From positions 1,054,001 through 1,118,000 of the forward strand of contig JAACJO010000010.1 of assembly GCA_013368445.1 (NCBI GenBank): 64,000 bases of DNA, given 5' to 3'. The notes beneath the pieces are model-generated. The model had not been told where the DNA came from, did not search any database, and saw only the letters and a list, made by a program, of their open reading frames with translations. This document shows, one piece after another, positions 1 to 12,735 of the stretch (its first letter is position 1; each line of letters starts with the position of its first letter). The DNA is from Leucocoprinus leucothites. Taxonomy: Eukaryota > Basidiomycota > Agaricomycetes > Agaricales > Agaricaceae. A program made the translations under genes and the position numbers.

Positions 1-1454
1 GCGGAACGCTTGATGACGAACCGACGGAGTTGGATGTGCGCTAGAGAGTGCGACAAGGAGGGGTATGAAAGCATTGGTGATGTCAGGTGAGAGTTCCGTT
101 TTCTTGGCGGATTGGTTTTGGTGGAGTATGAGGAGAAGGAAGGCGAGAGCGTCATCGTGAAGATTTGAGTTTGATTGGAGCATCGCAAGTAAACTCGGTA
201 GAAATGAGGAAGGTATGGAAGTGAGGGTTGGCGTTGAAGGTGCTAACCAAGCATGTACGAGGAGGATCACAGAAACCAAAGAAGGTGACGAGACATGCTG
301 GCTGGATGTGAAGCCCATATCACCATACGTTGACTGGAACAGTATAAGTGAAATTCATGATTTAGCATTTTGACTGCCCCTACTTTGTACATTTCCAAAA
401 CACTTGAGCCTTGGCCTTCACTGGAACTCGCTGCTTGTCTACCCATCTTAAGTCGAGGGAAGCAGAGTTCAAGCGCTTTTTGAGCGCTATCACATTGCAG
501 TGAATACTTGAAAAGCACCAGAGCATGATCCAGGACAGGCTTTAGTGCAAACTAAGGGAACCTATCAGCGCCAGCATATACCCAAGTAGACAGATTCCTA
601 CCTGACATTTTGCCACTTCCTCAGGCTCTATAGCAGGTAAGTCCTTCACCCATTTCAACACGCGGTTCACCATTCTTTCCACAGAAGTCATGAGGTCCCT
701 CGATTGTAATGAATTAGCTTGATAAGAGACGGCGTCCATCGCGGGCTGTAAGTCAGATAGAAGAGGCTGTAACGTCTCTGATGCTGATCTCTTCCTCAAC
801 TTCAATCTAGGAATTGCTTTATTCATCAAGTTAACAGAAAATACTAGCAAAAACGTAGAAAAAAGGACGAACCTGCGCGGTAGAGGTCTACCAACTCGAC
901 TAATCTCTCCGCCCAACTCGACTTCTCCACAGAAGTCGCTTCAGAATGATCCCCCTCATCCTCGCCCTCCTCCTCGTCTCCAGCATGCTCAACAACTTTC
1001 TCTATCTGCTCCTGAGTAGCCATTACAACTTCCTTAGCAGAACAGCATTCTCCCATAATCGCAACCAAATCCCTCGCAGCGGAATTCTTGTTGGGCAACA
1101 GCGCAGAGAGTACAGTTAGCGCATCCTATGTAGAAGAATCTTGGTTCATTTCAGATTCCTTGGATAGGATAACAATATTTTCGTACGAGCGAGTCAGCGA
1201 TGCCTGCTGCAGCGACTAGAGAGTACAACTCAGCCAAAGTTTGACCATTGTCGCTAGATACTGGGCTTGTAGCTGCAAAAACAATTGCGGCGTTAATATC
1301 CTGGTTGGATTGTGGTCAAGGCACGTTGTTTTGGCCCGAGAAAAACGCATACATCATCTGCAGACATTTTGGAAAAGGGGAAGGTGATAATGTCCTTTGT
1401 TTGCAACTGTTGAGATTCAATCTCATCCAATCCGACTTCAAGCTTCAGGGCCAT
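1..1454 (-). CDS. Glomulin/YBP1-like helical repeat protein, 3' end cut by window edge
   Basis: At least six exons read on the minus strand. The start is placed at the ATG at 1454, which opens MALKLEVGLDEIE, because no better start is visible upstream. Exons continue through ELYSLVAAAG, NSAARDLVAIMGECCSAKEV, an acidic Glu/Asp-rich linker (near 940-990), AIPRLKLRKRSASETLQPLL, VLFKYSLQCDSAQKALELCF and a Leu-rich stretch that is still open at base 1. Inferred short introns lie at about 543-590 and 340-390 and join in frame. The all-helical, Leu-rich pattern resembles the fungal YAP1-binding/ALF4/glomulin family. In yeast the YBP1 member helps oxidative-stress signalling to Yap1, and animal glomulin controls a cullin RING ligase. 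I assign it by remembered pattern, not by a diagnostic motif; an UNC-45/Cro1-type repeat protein is the main alternative. The C-terminus is missing from the window. It lies 336 bp downstream of the GH79 gene on the same strand. Confidence 0.55.
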
Positions 1455-1790
1455 CAATTCAAGATGCCAAACCAGAGAGGCCACGGTAAGCCGCAAATAA
1501 TACACCCAAAGATATAGATATCTTGACCGCAGGGTAAACAAAAGGGAGGGTCAAGTATCGGGGTAGACTACAAACTAACAGTCGACTGGGCGATCTGCAA
1601 CTGTTAACAAGCAAGGCTAGACTGCATAATGCAACAAGGTCCATGAGAGGGTGTTTAGAGAAATGTCCTAATTATCACAGCGAGAATATGAGTGGGAAAG
1701 CGAGGGGCACAAGTACATTTGAAAAGAAAAAGAGTCCGACGAAGCCCCGAACATTGTCACAACCACACATCCACCTTTTAGGCTGTTCAC
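1455..1790. other. Intergenic spacer between two minus-strand genes
   Basis: This 336-bp spacer separates the GH79 stop from the next minus-strand start. It should hold the GH79 3' end and the promoter of the glomulin-like gene. I see no conserved reading frame or repeat in it. Confidence 0.5.
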
Positions 1791-4253
1791 TCACCACCTC
1801 CTTCCCAACAGTACAAAGGCGCCAAACACCAAGGAAATCACGATACTCAATCCAGGGAGGTGTGGCCGCATGTTACGAGCGGCGTTAACACTTCCCTTGC
1901 TCGTGCTTCCCAGCGAGTCCGACCTCCCCATGCCCATGTGACCGTTAGAGGTCGCCAATACTGAAGGGTCGATTGTAACAGTGTTGTAGGTCTTGGTACG
2001 AGCGGTCGTCGCGTAGGTCTTCGACGCTGCACCGGAGTTCTCAGTTTCTGCGTTTTGGCTGAGGAAGACGAGGGCGACAGAGGGAGCATAGACGGGGATG
2101 TTGCAAACACCAGTAGTTTGGTCGCACTGAATGCTAACAATTTCTTCCGTGCCCACGGGACGACCGTCGGAAGAGAATATATCACCAAAAGTCTATAAAT
2201 GGATTATTGAATAAGCCATGCTGTTCAATGACTGCAACAGCCTAACATACCTGATTGGCCCAGGTGATGTTACCCTTCTGGGATACAGTGCTTGCACGGA
2301 GGTATCTAAGCGTCATTAGTTTCGAGTCAAAAACCAATTTATGTCAGCGCACTTGACGTAGACTGTGGCTGGCGTTGCACTGGGCTGGCCAGTCTGACCA
2401 CCGCCTATCGAGAGGGCGACGGTAAGATCACTATTGCCAGAGGGGTCACTGACGAAGTTGATGAGGACGACCCGAACTGGGTTGCCGTTTTCATAAATAG
2501 CGAATCCGGGGGTATATTGATAACCGTTGTTGGCTTGAAGGTCGAGGACTTGGGATTGGTTCGAGGCGCCAAGAGCCTCGGCCAAGACTAGTGAGGAATA
2601 GTAAATGGGTCCAACAGTCCACTGGTGGAAGTCAGATTGGTTGGTAGGAGGAGCTGCAATGGGTCTAAATATTCGATATCATATAAAAATCCAGGGTCCA
2701 CACTCACGAGTGAATGGCTATTGAAGCGTCGTTAGTCAATAGCTTTGTGATACAAATTAGGAGACATACATTATAGTACACGTTCTGACCACCTACGTGG
2801 AACAGCGCGCCAGTAAAATTGCTGTAGGCCATTGTCAAAGCATAATCCACGCCCCATAAGGCTGCACCAAACGAGTCCGAAATTCCCGGGAAACCTCCAC
2901 AAGAAGCCGTGTTAGTTTCAAACATCACGAATGGCTTCCCAACTTGTTGAGCATAAATAGTCGAATTAAGGTAACTTGACACGATGCTCTGGCCAGATGC
3001 ATGGGTAAGGTATGTCGGGAACATTTCTTGTGGATCTCTTGGAGTTCCAACGCCATATTGAGCGAAACAGTTATCTGATGGGTATCTGGAAAAGGCAATT
3101 AGTCATGGTGTTTAATTGGCTCTGATGGTGAAATAGCTTCACCTTTCGACTGCGAGACTGACAAGGTTCTGAGAGTAATCATTGACAAATCCGGTGTCCC
3201 AAACTTGTTCCGGGGTCCATTGCGTGGCAACGTTAGGCCCAATTAGAAGGTCGCGGTTTTTGGCGTTTGCGTCATTGTTCATGGCATTCACGACAACGCC
3301 AAACTCGTTTAAATAGTCAATTGGACCATACCCTTGAGGACGATGACCGTGCGCAACATAGAGGTCGGGCTCGTTCCCGACCTGGATTCCGATCATAGTT
3401 TCTCCTAAAATCTGCTGGCCTTGCACTGCGATATCGAGATTGGGATTAGTGAGGTCAAAGAATGGTATACCTATAACACAATTTCAGTGTGACTTTAACA
3501 ATGAACTATGCAGAAACCCCTCACCAATGAACCAGTGAACATTGACGAGAGAAGAAACATTGGCCATAAGATACAAAAATCCAGGGGTAATCACCAGAGG
3601 TGGTGTTTGCGTCTGACGCCCAATGAGATTCCAATAGGGTACGTATAGGGGCATCTAACGCACCGGGTTAGTCACACCAGTCAAGTTCTTTTCCAAAATG
3701 CGACCATCGGGAGTGTTAGCAGCCAATGTCGCCGTTTCTTGGGTATTGCCACCAACTCGAATTCGTACTCCTCCTGCACGCTGAGCGATGTTTGCCATCA
3801 AGTTAAGGAAAGGAACTTGAATGAAAGAACTAAGCTATATCAGACCCGAGACTTGCGAACCACACGAGGCGAAAACTCACGCATTTTTGCCAACTTGATA
3901 GAAATCATCAGCGAAGAGGAGACGGTAATAATGACATTCTACTCACGAACTTGATTCACGACAGACATCTCGATCGAGAAGCCAAAGAACTGTCCCGTCT
4001 GCGGAATAGAAGCGCCTGGAGTACCGCCATTAACGAGCTGGACTGGAAAGTTTCTATTGAGGTCGGTTGGCACAGGGGGAGGAGTGAGGGTAGTCGGATT
4101 GTAGGCAGCAGCACCTGTGTAGCTGGCTGCTGCCGCTGTGGTCGTTTGAAAAGGATTTTGGCCTTGTGCGTAATAGATAGTGACGTTAGCCTTGGCAAGA
4201 CCAAGCAAAGGGGTTAGAGTGCCAAGGCCCAGGGCGAGCTTCCAGGGCCACAT
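1791..4253 (-). CDS. Secreted or cell-surface glycoside hydrolase family 79 protein (beta-glucuronidase-like)
   Basis: A multi-exon gene starting at the ATG at 4253 (MWPWKLALGLGTL), which gives a hydrophobic signal peptide. The track upstream is only open through a non-ATG start. Family landmarks appear in order: GQFFGFSIEMSVVNQV near the N-terminus, VRVGGNTQE, VHWFIGIPFFDLTNP, then IQVGNEPDLY, whose NEP Glu is the expected acid/base. FETNTASCGGFPG carries the expected nucleophile Glu. A beta-sandwich C-terminal region follows (YTPGFAIYENGNPVRVVLIN). The protein ends in a Ser/Thr-rich linker and a hydrophobic tail LSIVISLVFGAFVLL before RRW. This could be a GPI signal or a membrane anchor. 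Family members remove glucuronic acid or 4-O-methyl-glucuronic acid from proteoglycans and arabinogalactans, and this one should act outside the cell. Substrate cannot be read from the sequence. Length is about 600 residues, as expected for the family. Confidence 0.9.
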
Positions 4254-5172
4254 GATAAATTGACGGGCAAACGCCAAGGTGAAAGTACGACTATGCCAAG
4301 ATGAAAGAGAGTGACGAGGATGAAAGGAGTGCAGAGGAGGAGCCTGAAAAGTGTTCGAGACTAGAGCGAATTGGCGGCCGCAGCAAGGTCATTACGACCG
4401 CACCGTATTCTCACCAGCACGTGAGTCGCTAATTATACCCTCTTCCACGGTGGCGTCGTTCGTCCTTTTTCAAACTTCGCAGGTGGAGCATGTACCAGAG
4501 CTTGACCCCCACCCCGTACACACTCCAAATGCTTGAGTATGATCTTGAGCTATGCGTTCACATCAAGTCTTTTTTAGGTCCCTGACAATCAGTTCGGTGT
4601 GATGTCGGCAGTACGGCCTGGGTATATTTAGCATGCAAATCGTCCCCCAAACTGAGATACGTTTTGAAAGCCGGGGCCGGCTCAGAAGATTCAAAAACCA
4701 AATTGTAGTAAGCCAAAGGTCCCACTAGGCCATGCCGGAACTCCCACGAAACATTAGCATTTTTCCTTCCAGAATATGTATTAGCACAACCATCATTAGA
4801 CAAATGGCTGAACTGTGAATCTTGCAAAATTTGATCAGATTTAGACTGCGATGACGATGACCCTCTAGTCTAATTCAAAGGGAACAGATTGGAAGGTACT
4901 TTGCTGCGATTCATACCGTGCGATGTGATCAATAGGATCAATAATGTTTGTTCTTTTGCCATTGATGCCAGATATAAGTCACGTGCACCTGTATCCCACA
5001 ATCATATGATCCAGCGGGCTTTAGTCGCGCGACCGAACCGGTACTCGGCCGTCGTTGATTCCCGCGAACTCGATCCCATGACAATGCAACAAGCACTTGT
5101 TTTCGCATTACTCACACATAAGTGCCAGAAACTCGTAGCTGGTGCTTGAATAAACTTTAACCAGCGTCTACT
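4254..5172. promoter_or_regulatory. Divergent promoter region between GH79 and acyl-CoA oxidase
   Basis: This 0.9-kb gap separates two divergently transcribed genes and must hold both promoters. It contains a CACGTG E-box-like hexamer at about 4980-4985. A minus-strand open frame at 4558-4827 (89 codons, with YNLVFESSEPAPAFKTYL) has no ATG, starts only at a TTG, and has no recognised relatives. I do not call it a gene, although a small exon there cannot be excluded. Confidence 0.4.
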
Positions 5173-7849
5173 ATGTCAACTGGTCACGATGTAAATGCGC
5201 AAACGGGCATTGATATGGCCAATGCGAGGCGCAACGCCTCAGTTGACGTCTCCCTAATCCGGAACTTCCTTCACAGTGCGTACATTCCGCTCGGGTGCAG
5301 TCCACCCCGCTTCTCCGTGACCACTCAATTCTCTACTCTCTTTAGATGGCCGCACAGAATGGGAGAAGCGAAGTAAAATTGTTGATATCATGAGTAATGA
5401 TCCCGCCTTTGACAAATCGCAGCGGTATGTGATTTAATCTCCCAGAAATACAGTGTTAACTGATGATAGGGGCTTTCCAGACACTTCTTGTCAAGAACCG
5501 AGCTCTACACTCGCGGCCTTGCGCTCACAAATCGGATTTATGAGCTACAAAACATCCATAACTGGTCCCAACAAGAGGCCACTCTTGCTATTAATAGCCT
5601 CGACGAGAACCTCTCTATTGGCCTGCACAACGTCGGTATGAAAGAAAGCAATCGGCTTTAATAATACGAGTCGGCTAAACGAAATACATAGCATTTCAGC
5701 CAATCTTGATGTCTCAGGGCTCTCCAGAAATCCTCAGAGACTTCGGTCCCCTCATCACAAACCGCGGAATTTTTGGGTGCTATCTTCAAACAGAGCTAGG
5801 TCACGGTACCAATGTCTCCCGTCTCGAGACCACAGCAACCTATAGCCCAGAAACGAAGGAATTTGAGATCCACTCTCCCACCCTGACAAGCAGCAAATGG
5901 TGGATTGGTGCACTTGGCAAGACTGCCACTCATGGTGTAGTGCAGGCCAGGCTGATTCTCGGGGGCAAAGACCTTGGCCCACATCTATTCTTCGTCCAGC
6001 TCCGATCTCTAGGTGTGTTTTTTTCTTGAAGCCTCTCCTTCCATCATAACACCTTTACACGCAGAGAATCACAAGGTCCTTCCTGGAATCACAATTGGAG
6101 ATATTGGGCCAAAGTCGATGGGAGGCTTCGCAGCTACGGATAATGGATTCGCTCGCTTCAATCACGTTCGCATCCCGAGGGCCCACATGCTTTCCAAGTT
6201 CGCCCAGGTCACAGATGATGGTCAGTACATTCAACCACCCCACGCGAAGCTGAGCTATGGAGGAGTGAGTACCAAAGATCTGGCTCATTAATAGTTACTC
6301 AACTTTACCCACAGATGCTATACATTCGTGCAAACATGGTGACTGGAGCCGGTTGGCTCATGGCCAAGGGTATGTGTGCTCATTCGAATTTAGCCAAGAC
6401 TACCTGCTAATACTGTATTCCAGCTGCCACCGTATCCATCCGTTACGCAACCGTTCGCCGTCAAGGAGAGAAAGGACCCGATGGCATAGAGCGTCAAGCT
6501 ATCTCCTATCCCTCAGTTTACAGTCGTCTTCTACCCATCATATCGCATGCTTATGCCTTCCTCCACCTTGGAAAAACTCTGGTCTGTCTGACTTCGGGTC
6601 TCATCAGCTCGGGCGGAGAAAAAGAAACTCATTGTTTGGCTTTTAGATCCAATCCTTTGAGGTCATGTCCAGCCGTTTGCAGAAAGGCGACACTTCACTT
6701 CTCGCGGAGATGCATGCCATCACAAGCGGTCTCAAAGTTCTTGTTACCTCTACCGGTATTCAAGACCTAGAAGTCGCTAGGCGTTCCATGGGCGGTCATG
6801 GTTACAGTGCTTTCTCCGGTCTTGGTCGCCTCTATGCCGATTACCTTCCGAGTGCAACGTGTGTCTCTCACCCTCCCATATATCCTACTTGTTCTTAAAC
6901 ATTCAATATCGCTTATCTAGTTATGAAGGAGATAATTTTGTCCTCGATCAACAAGTCGTTCGAGCCGCAGTGAAGTCATATGGCAACCTGTTGAAATCCA
7001 AAGACGCCTCTTCTCTCTCGCCCTCAACCGCTTATCTGCGTCTCCTCGCTGCCAATGTGACCAAACCTTCTATTCCTTCAGAAGGTGCTTGGCAGGAACC
7101 CGCAACGGTCATCCTTCTCCTGGAGTGGCGCGCGGCACTACTCGTCCATGAATTCGCCAAGAACATTAGTGAACCGGATGCATCAGCAGGCCAGCGTGTG
7201 GCTAAGGCCGTCACGGAGGCTTTTGTCGCTGCTAGAGTAGGCGATATTATCAAGACTCTGCCTGAGGCCCTCGAAGGAAAGGAGAGAGATATTAAAATTC
7301 TCGGGAGACTGTATCTCTTGGTGCGTTGGTCCTCAATTTCTTATCTCCTACAGTCAAGTAATACCATACAATGTGTTTAGTACCTCTTGACGACCCTTGA
7401 AGCGAACATCGTAGATCTCCTCTCATTCGGAGCTCTCGGTACGAGTAACGACCGGGATGTCACTCGCACCTTAAGACTCACCATCAAGAATATCAGTATT
7501 GAACTACTACCCGAGGCGATCGGCCTGACGGACGCTTTTGGTTTCACAGATTGGGAATTAGATAGGTACGTTTGCACCGCTGGTACCCTTATCCATGGGG
7601 ATTAACTCCGAGATGATCTCAACTCTCAGCGCCCTCGGCGTTTATGACGGCAAAGTTTATGAGCAGCTTTGGAAACGCGCCCAAGACGAACCATTAAATC
7701 GGACCGAGATACCCATTGCTTATGAGGTAAGTTGCTCTCTTCAAGCGGTGAATTCATGGCCATTCATTCCTCTCTCCTTACAGCAATCCATTAAACCAAT
7801 ACTCGAGCGGGGTCAACAGCGCGCTGCTAATATGCGCGCAAAACTCTAA
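5173..7849 (+). CDS. Peroxisomal acyl-CoA oxidase
   Basis: This is the first enzyme of peroxisomal fatty acid beta-oxidation: FAD-dependent oxidation of acyl-CoA to trans-2-enoyl-CoA, with H2O2 as by-product. The start is the ATG at 5173 (MSTGHDVNAQTGIDMANARR). After splicing, the N-terminal domain reads DGRTEWEKRSKIVDIM, RHFLSRTELYTRGLALTNR, LHNVAFQPILMSQGSPE. The FAD-binding core follows with GCYLQTELGHGTNV, KWWIGALGKTATHGVV and FARFNHVRIPRAHMLSKF. The second half has DLEVARRSMGGHGYSAFSGL and then YEGDNFVLDQQ, containing the catalytic Glu of the family. The last three residues are AKL, a recognised PTS1 variant, so import into peroxisomes is likely. About 10 exons; total near 680 residues, the normal size. 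It ends 133 bp from the stop of a convergent minus-strand gene. Yeast POX1 is the obvious counterpart, but agaricomycetes have several paralogues, so I give no symbol. Confidence 0.95.
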
Positions 7850-7982
7850 ATCTGCCTGTGCAGATGACTGTCACTGTTTCAGATATCCACGGAGCACATA
7901 CCAAACACAACACTGTATATCTCTCTGTGTTCTATATACCTAACAAACTGGGGAATTTAACATGAAATCCATGCAAATACTA

Positions 7983-8587
7983 TCACAGAGGCAGTTCCAA
8001 GCGCGCAAAAGCAATATGGCCTTGCAAAAGTCTATCCTCCTTATAGTCCTCGCAGAAATGATCAAAGTCGTTACGATTAAGCAGCTGCTCGGCGACTCGC
8101 TTGTCTTCTTCAAGTTGCTCGAGGAAGTAGTCGTTGAACATCCAGATGGCTTCAATCGCTGGCCTCGTAAGAGGCTTTCCATCCTTTCGTACGATGGTGA
8201 CCTGGGAGTTCATGTCAGCCATCTGAAAAAACTCTGACATGAAAGAGGCCGAATCAACTCACGCTTCCAGGCTGGCTCGTAAAACTATACGGACAAGAAT
8301 CAGCATCCGCTTGAAATGGACAGAAGAACGACCTACTCATTAGCTGCCTTACCGTCTTTGTCCACCATCAACGTCTCTGCAATCTCATTACCAAGCGACA
8401 TATCCGCTACTTCCTTCGAGGGATGCCTGTAGACCAATAATGGCAAGTCCACCAGCTTCGAAACGGGTGCGACGACGCCATGTTGGTGAATAGGATGTTG
8501 AGCGTCAACTTGAACTGGGCGAAAGATTCCACCACCATTGCAGCGTTCTTTGTTACAGTTAATCGTGATACCAGTTACGAAAGACAT
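7983..8587 (-). CDS. Small conserved-looking hypothetical protein
   Basis: Three exons give a protein of about 170 residues. Exon 1 starts at the ATG at 8587 (MSFVTGITINCNKERCNGGG) and has good coding character (HPIHQHGVVAPVSKLVDLPL). A tiny middle exon encodes FTSQPGS. The last exon reads MADMNSQVTIVRKDGKPLTR, then a helical, acidic stretch (FNDYFLEQLEEDKRVAEQLL), ending ARLELPL. Both introns are GT-AG and join without frame loss. No signal peptide, membrane segment or metal site is evident; the two Cys near the start do not form a recognisable motif. Function is unknown. It is convergent with the acyl-CoA oxidase. Confidence 0.75.
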
Positions 8588-9551
8588 ATCGTTGGGTATG
8601 AAGTCAATTTAGAGAGTCGAATGCAAGTCGGTGGTGCGAGAGTTCAAGAAATTGGCTGGTGCAGCAGTATAAATATAAGCCTCTGTTTCAGGATCGCATT
8701 CAAGTCTAAAATGCGGTCACCTTGCGGTAGGCCGTCGGCATGACATCTTGGTCCGCACTTCAATCATGGCTCCTTCGAAGCCCTCGTCGTGTTTTCTTCG
8801 TTATCACGGTTAAGTGGAATCGAACATTGGCTCGTGTGATCACGACAAGACGGCAGTCCGAGAGGTACTGCGCAATGTGGGGAAACACGGGAGTAAATTG
8901 GGTTCATTACTTACTGTTAAACTGTATTTGAATTACGAGGGTTTGAAGATTAAGCACGAGGGAGTAAAGAACGGGGAAAGTTGGGGCCTGTCAGCCACTA
9001 TGTGGCTATTTACCTCGCCACACTCTCACTGCGGCTGAGCAGTTTTAGAATCGGTACTTATTTCTGGAGTTCACGTCGTCAAAAAATTCCTTGTACGGCT
9101 GCAAGATCGACTGCACTTTGGTCTATTCCGTTGGTGCTATGGGGTATATGTTTTTGCCCATGTATGTTCACAGTAGTTATTGATCACGAGGCTAGCTGGT
9201 AATTTGTTTATGATATGATTCGGGAGCCCGCAGGGTTCGAAAGCATGAGACATACCAGAACACTCGCTCCATAGCGAAAATAGATCAATCATTCAAGCCG
9301 GTATAACACGATAATACCTTCGATTAACTCCGGGATCGTCCGCAAGCTCTGGGAAATGGTAAGTGAATTGCATTGACGCACGCGACTACCGATACAAGTA
9401 CATTCGTGTCTTTGAAATTTATGTTCAGCATGACATACAACGGAGAGAAACGGGACGTCATAAACAAAGCAATGAACATACAGACTAAGAACCCAGACAA
9501 GCGAAGTATCCAAATGGTTGATTGATCAGGTCGAATTCACGTCTACCCGAT
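8588..9551. other. Intergenic, no gene seen
   Basis: This stretch of about 960 bp lies between the start of the small hypothetical gene and the stop of the La gene. All open frames are short, lack splice-joinable partners and show no familiar motif. It should contain the promoter of the hypothetical gene and the La 3' UTR. Confidence 0.5.
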
Positions 9552-11402
9552 CTACGAAGCAGGAGCTGCATCTCCATCATTGGTTTTTACTTTTTTCGCG
9601 GCACCCTCTGTGGTGGTCGCACTAGCCAGAGTCGGAGGAGCATCGACACCCCTCACGCCAACATCATGGCCACCATCGGGTTCCACAGCTCGTTTCCTCT
9701 TCTCTCCCGCTTGTGTACTCTCTCCCTTGGTGGCCGGAGGGATAATCGTGGCTTTCAGTGGCTGTCTGCGACCCCCGTCACCGGAACGCCCACCACGACC
9801 TCTTTTCCCTCCACGCCCACCTCCGCGACCAGGTTTACCACCTCGTGTAGTAGAACCACCGTTTGTCGCGGTGATTAAAGCAGTTCTTGCGGCTGCTTGT
9901 GCACGTTCTATCTGGAATGCTTTTTCATCTTCCTCTAATTGGCAGGTCTTTGTCAGACATCAGTTGTGTGAGATGGATGGAAGAACTGACCACTGGGGAC
10001 TGTCCAGGTGACAGGTTTCTTGTTGATGGTTTTGATTGTCTCTTTCACTAGGGTAATTTCGTCTTCGGATAAGGCTTTGTGAAAGCCAACGAAACCAGAG
10101 TCATCGCCACGGGAGTACTTGATGTAAGGAGCGCGATTATCAAATTTAGCTTTTAAGGGGTCCTAGAAGCCGAGATTCAGCTACTAGAACGATCGAGTAA
10201 ACACGAGGAAAGGAGGAGCTCACTTTGATCTCAGCCCACGAGACGTCACCACTACAACCTTCAAACTTCAGTGTGGCACCTTTCACAAAGGGAACGTCCT
10301 CAGCGCTAACAGTACCGTTCCCCTCGCCGTCCTTTTTGATCAGGATGTTCTTTCCCATAAAATCGAGGTAGACATCCTTAGCAGGACCATCAGACTTCTT
10401 CTCATCGCCTCCACCAGACTTGCTCCTGGCCATCTCTTGGAAAGCATTGAAGCCGCGGGGACGGGACAACAGTTCTCGTCTGTTCTTGGCAGCCTTGCCT
10501 GTGAGGCCTTTTTCTTTGATCTTCATTTCGCAGTAGTCCTCTCTGTGCTTCGGTGAGCCCCGCTAAGAGGCGGGCGATGAAAATAACCCACTTGCTCATG
10601 ATCAAGAGCTCCTTTCCATCCCATGTTGGTTTAGGATCAGCCTTCAGGAAGTTCTCAACGCTTGAAAAGTCGGCGAACTCGACGAAGACTGAGCCCTAAA
10701 GAGTATTCAGCGGTAGGTTCAATTTAGTTGAGATTTTACGAACTTTAAATTTTTTCTCTTCGTCTCTCCTCATGCGAACAGCATTTGTGTTGCCGTACTT
10801 GTTGAAAAAGTCCTCAAGACGTCCTTGTAGTGTTGGTTCCTCCTCACCAAAGCCTTTCTGCGTAGATATGAACTGGGTCAGTGTTGTGAAGTAGGAGACA
10901 CGGATAAGATATGCACTGCGTAAACGCTCCTCTCAAATTGATTCTTGGGTTCCTGCACTTCAGTTGTCCGCCGGACATTCGTTTTTGATTCGTCTGATTC
11001 CAGGAAGGCGCTCGGTTTGAGGGCGTCGAGCAGCCATTCAATACCTTCTGACTGAAATTCTCGCATGCGTTTGAATGAAGCGATGGTTTCAATTGGAACC
11101 CAGTGTTCCGGTGTTTTCGAGTGCAGTGTCCACATGAACCTAAGGATTAACTGAGTTTTGGTTGACTTTGAGCAGGATAAGGCCTGACAACGCACTTGTC
11201 GTAGGGCAAGTTGGAATCAGCAAAGTAGAACTCCACTATATCCCAGAGCAGAAAAGGTAAAAATTTGAACCAGGGGTATCCTTTACAGTTGGCTTGAAGA
11301 CATACCTTGGCGCATTGCTCTGAGCTTTTTCTCGCCATCATCACTGGACGCTACATTTTCTGTGGGGATTGCGATAGGCTTGTCAACGGCAACATCAGCC
11401 AT
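9552..11402 (-). CDS. La ribonucleoprotein (La motif, RRM1, C-terminal xRRM)
   Basis: La binds the 3' oligo-U tail of new RNA polymerase III transcripts, protecting and folding pre-tRNAs and other small RNAs in the nucleus. The chosen start is the ATG at 11402 (MADVAVDKPIAIPTENVASS); the frame is open further upstream, but this Met is the family-like one. The La motif follows: KKLRAMRQ, then VEFYFADSNLPYDKFMW, SKTPEHWVPIETIASFKRMR. RRM1 includes NQFERSVYA, FFNKYGNTNAVRMRRDEEKK, GSVFVEFADF. A basic linker (KEKGLTGKAAKNRREL) leads to the second RRM: DVYLDFMGKNILIKKDGEGN, KFEGCSGDVSWAEIK, IKYSRGDDSGFVGF. The C-terminus is Gly/Arg-rich (RGGKPGRGGGRGGKRGGRGG) with a Lys/Arg patch (EKRKRAVE, AAKKVKT), consistent with RNA binding and nuclear import. 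Length is about 470 residues, spread over about eight exons. The yeast counterpart is LHP1. Confidence 0.95.
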
Positions 11403-12735
11403 GGTTTCTGAGGATGAATGTGATAAATTATTAGATAGAAGAGAATCAAGCAAAGAAGAAAAGAGGAGGATGAGAATTATCGGCAATGACAGCCAATGAC
11501 TGGGCAGCAGATCGCTTTACCGATAAAGGTAATTGGCCTGGGGTTAGGGTTCTAACATATGGGCGTCAAAAGGCTCCTGCTGAATCCCTAACCCAACAAC
11601 TACTGCACTGTGTGTTCAACGTTGGACATTGAACGCTACACACTGACAATCACATATCTTGCTGGAGCTCGCTCTGTCATCGTTCACGCGCATAATTTAA
11701 TTTCACAACTCCATGCGAGCCTGAATGTCAAAAGAACAAGAACAAGAAGATTTACTTGCCAGGAGGACAGGAATACAATAAACGCCTTCAGGATAATCGA
11801 TGATGGATGGACTTCTTTTTTTTTTTGTGTTGTCACGGCTTGGGCGCATTGGACAGGTGGCATGTAGCGAAGCATGAGCGCTACATGGGTTTCTCGTCGC
11901 GAACTTCGGGTGGATGACACTGAGCGCTCAATGTATCTCACAGTAAGCTTTATTCGTTTCTTTGGGGCCGAGGCATGCTGCTCATGCATTCATATCAGGC
12001 ATCAGCACAACTGTGGCATGTGGCGGGTCTCGTCATTGTTATCCGCTGTCCACTGCGTGTGTGGCCATGATCTGCGGAAGCGTCATAGGCTTCGAAGGAA
12101 CAATAAATCGAAGATTTCAGGGGCATGACCATAGGCAGCTTGTGCAATGAGCTGTTGTTCTGTGGGTATGCCAACCGAGACTGACGTAAAAGTGAAGCTG
12201 GGAGAATAATCTTGCCTGTATGGTTGAGCCAACAGAGTTTCCAGAGCGGATGTAACTCTGCAACTGACACTTATTCCCTCTAGACCATCTTAGCCTCACT
12301 TTCGCGGGCTAGCATCCCTACAGCGTCTCTCTTTTCCATTCCATTCGTTACTTGCTCTAGAAGCGCCGGCATACGCAAAGAACGTCATTCGATCATCTGG
12401 AGGCTGACTGGTCACGCTGCTGGTCCAGCGTATCTTCACAAGAATATCGCGAGTTGACAATCTGACTATTGCCAAGTTGATCCCACCGCCTGTCATCGCT
12501 GAAGGCTCCAACAGATGTGCGTGTTGTTTGTGGTCTCAGAGCGCATCTGGAACGCTGGCTCACTCCTATACAGACCTACAGCCTTATAGTTCTTAGGCTG
12601 ACGCTCGTGGCGTAGTTATCACTTGCCTCCTGCACTCCATCGACTTCTGACCGGTCGACCGCGTGCTCAACTCCAGCTGAATCGCATTCCTTTAAAACAC
12701 ACCCGCCTATCCGGCCTCACTGTCTTTACCCATTC
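11403..12735. other. Divergent intergenic region, no gene seen
   Basis: This 1.3-kb gap separates the La and GH71 starts and must contain both promoters. A homopolymer T run lies near 11815-11826. Open frames on both strands overlap each other and show no domain or splice logic. Pyrimidine-rich blocks and a TTTAAAA at about 12690 just upstream of the GH71 ATG are promoter-like. Confidence 0.5.

Noticed and set aside
4558..4827. 89-codon minus-strand frame between GH79 and acyl-CoA oxidase
   Set aside because: It starts only at a TTG, has a stop shortly upstream, no recognised domain and no supported partner exon.
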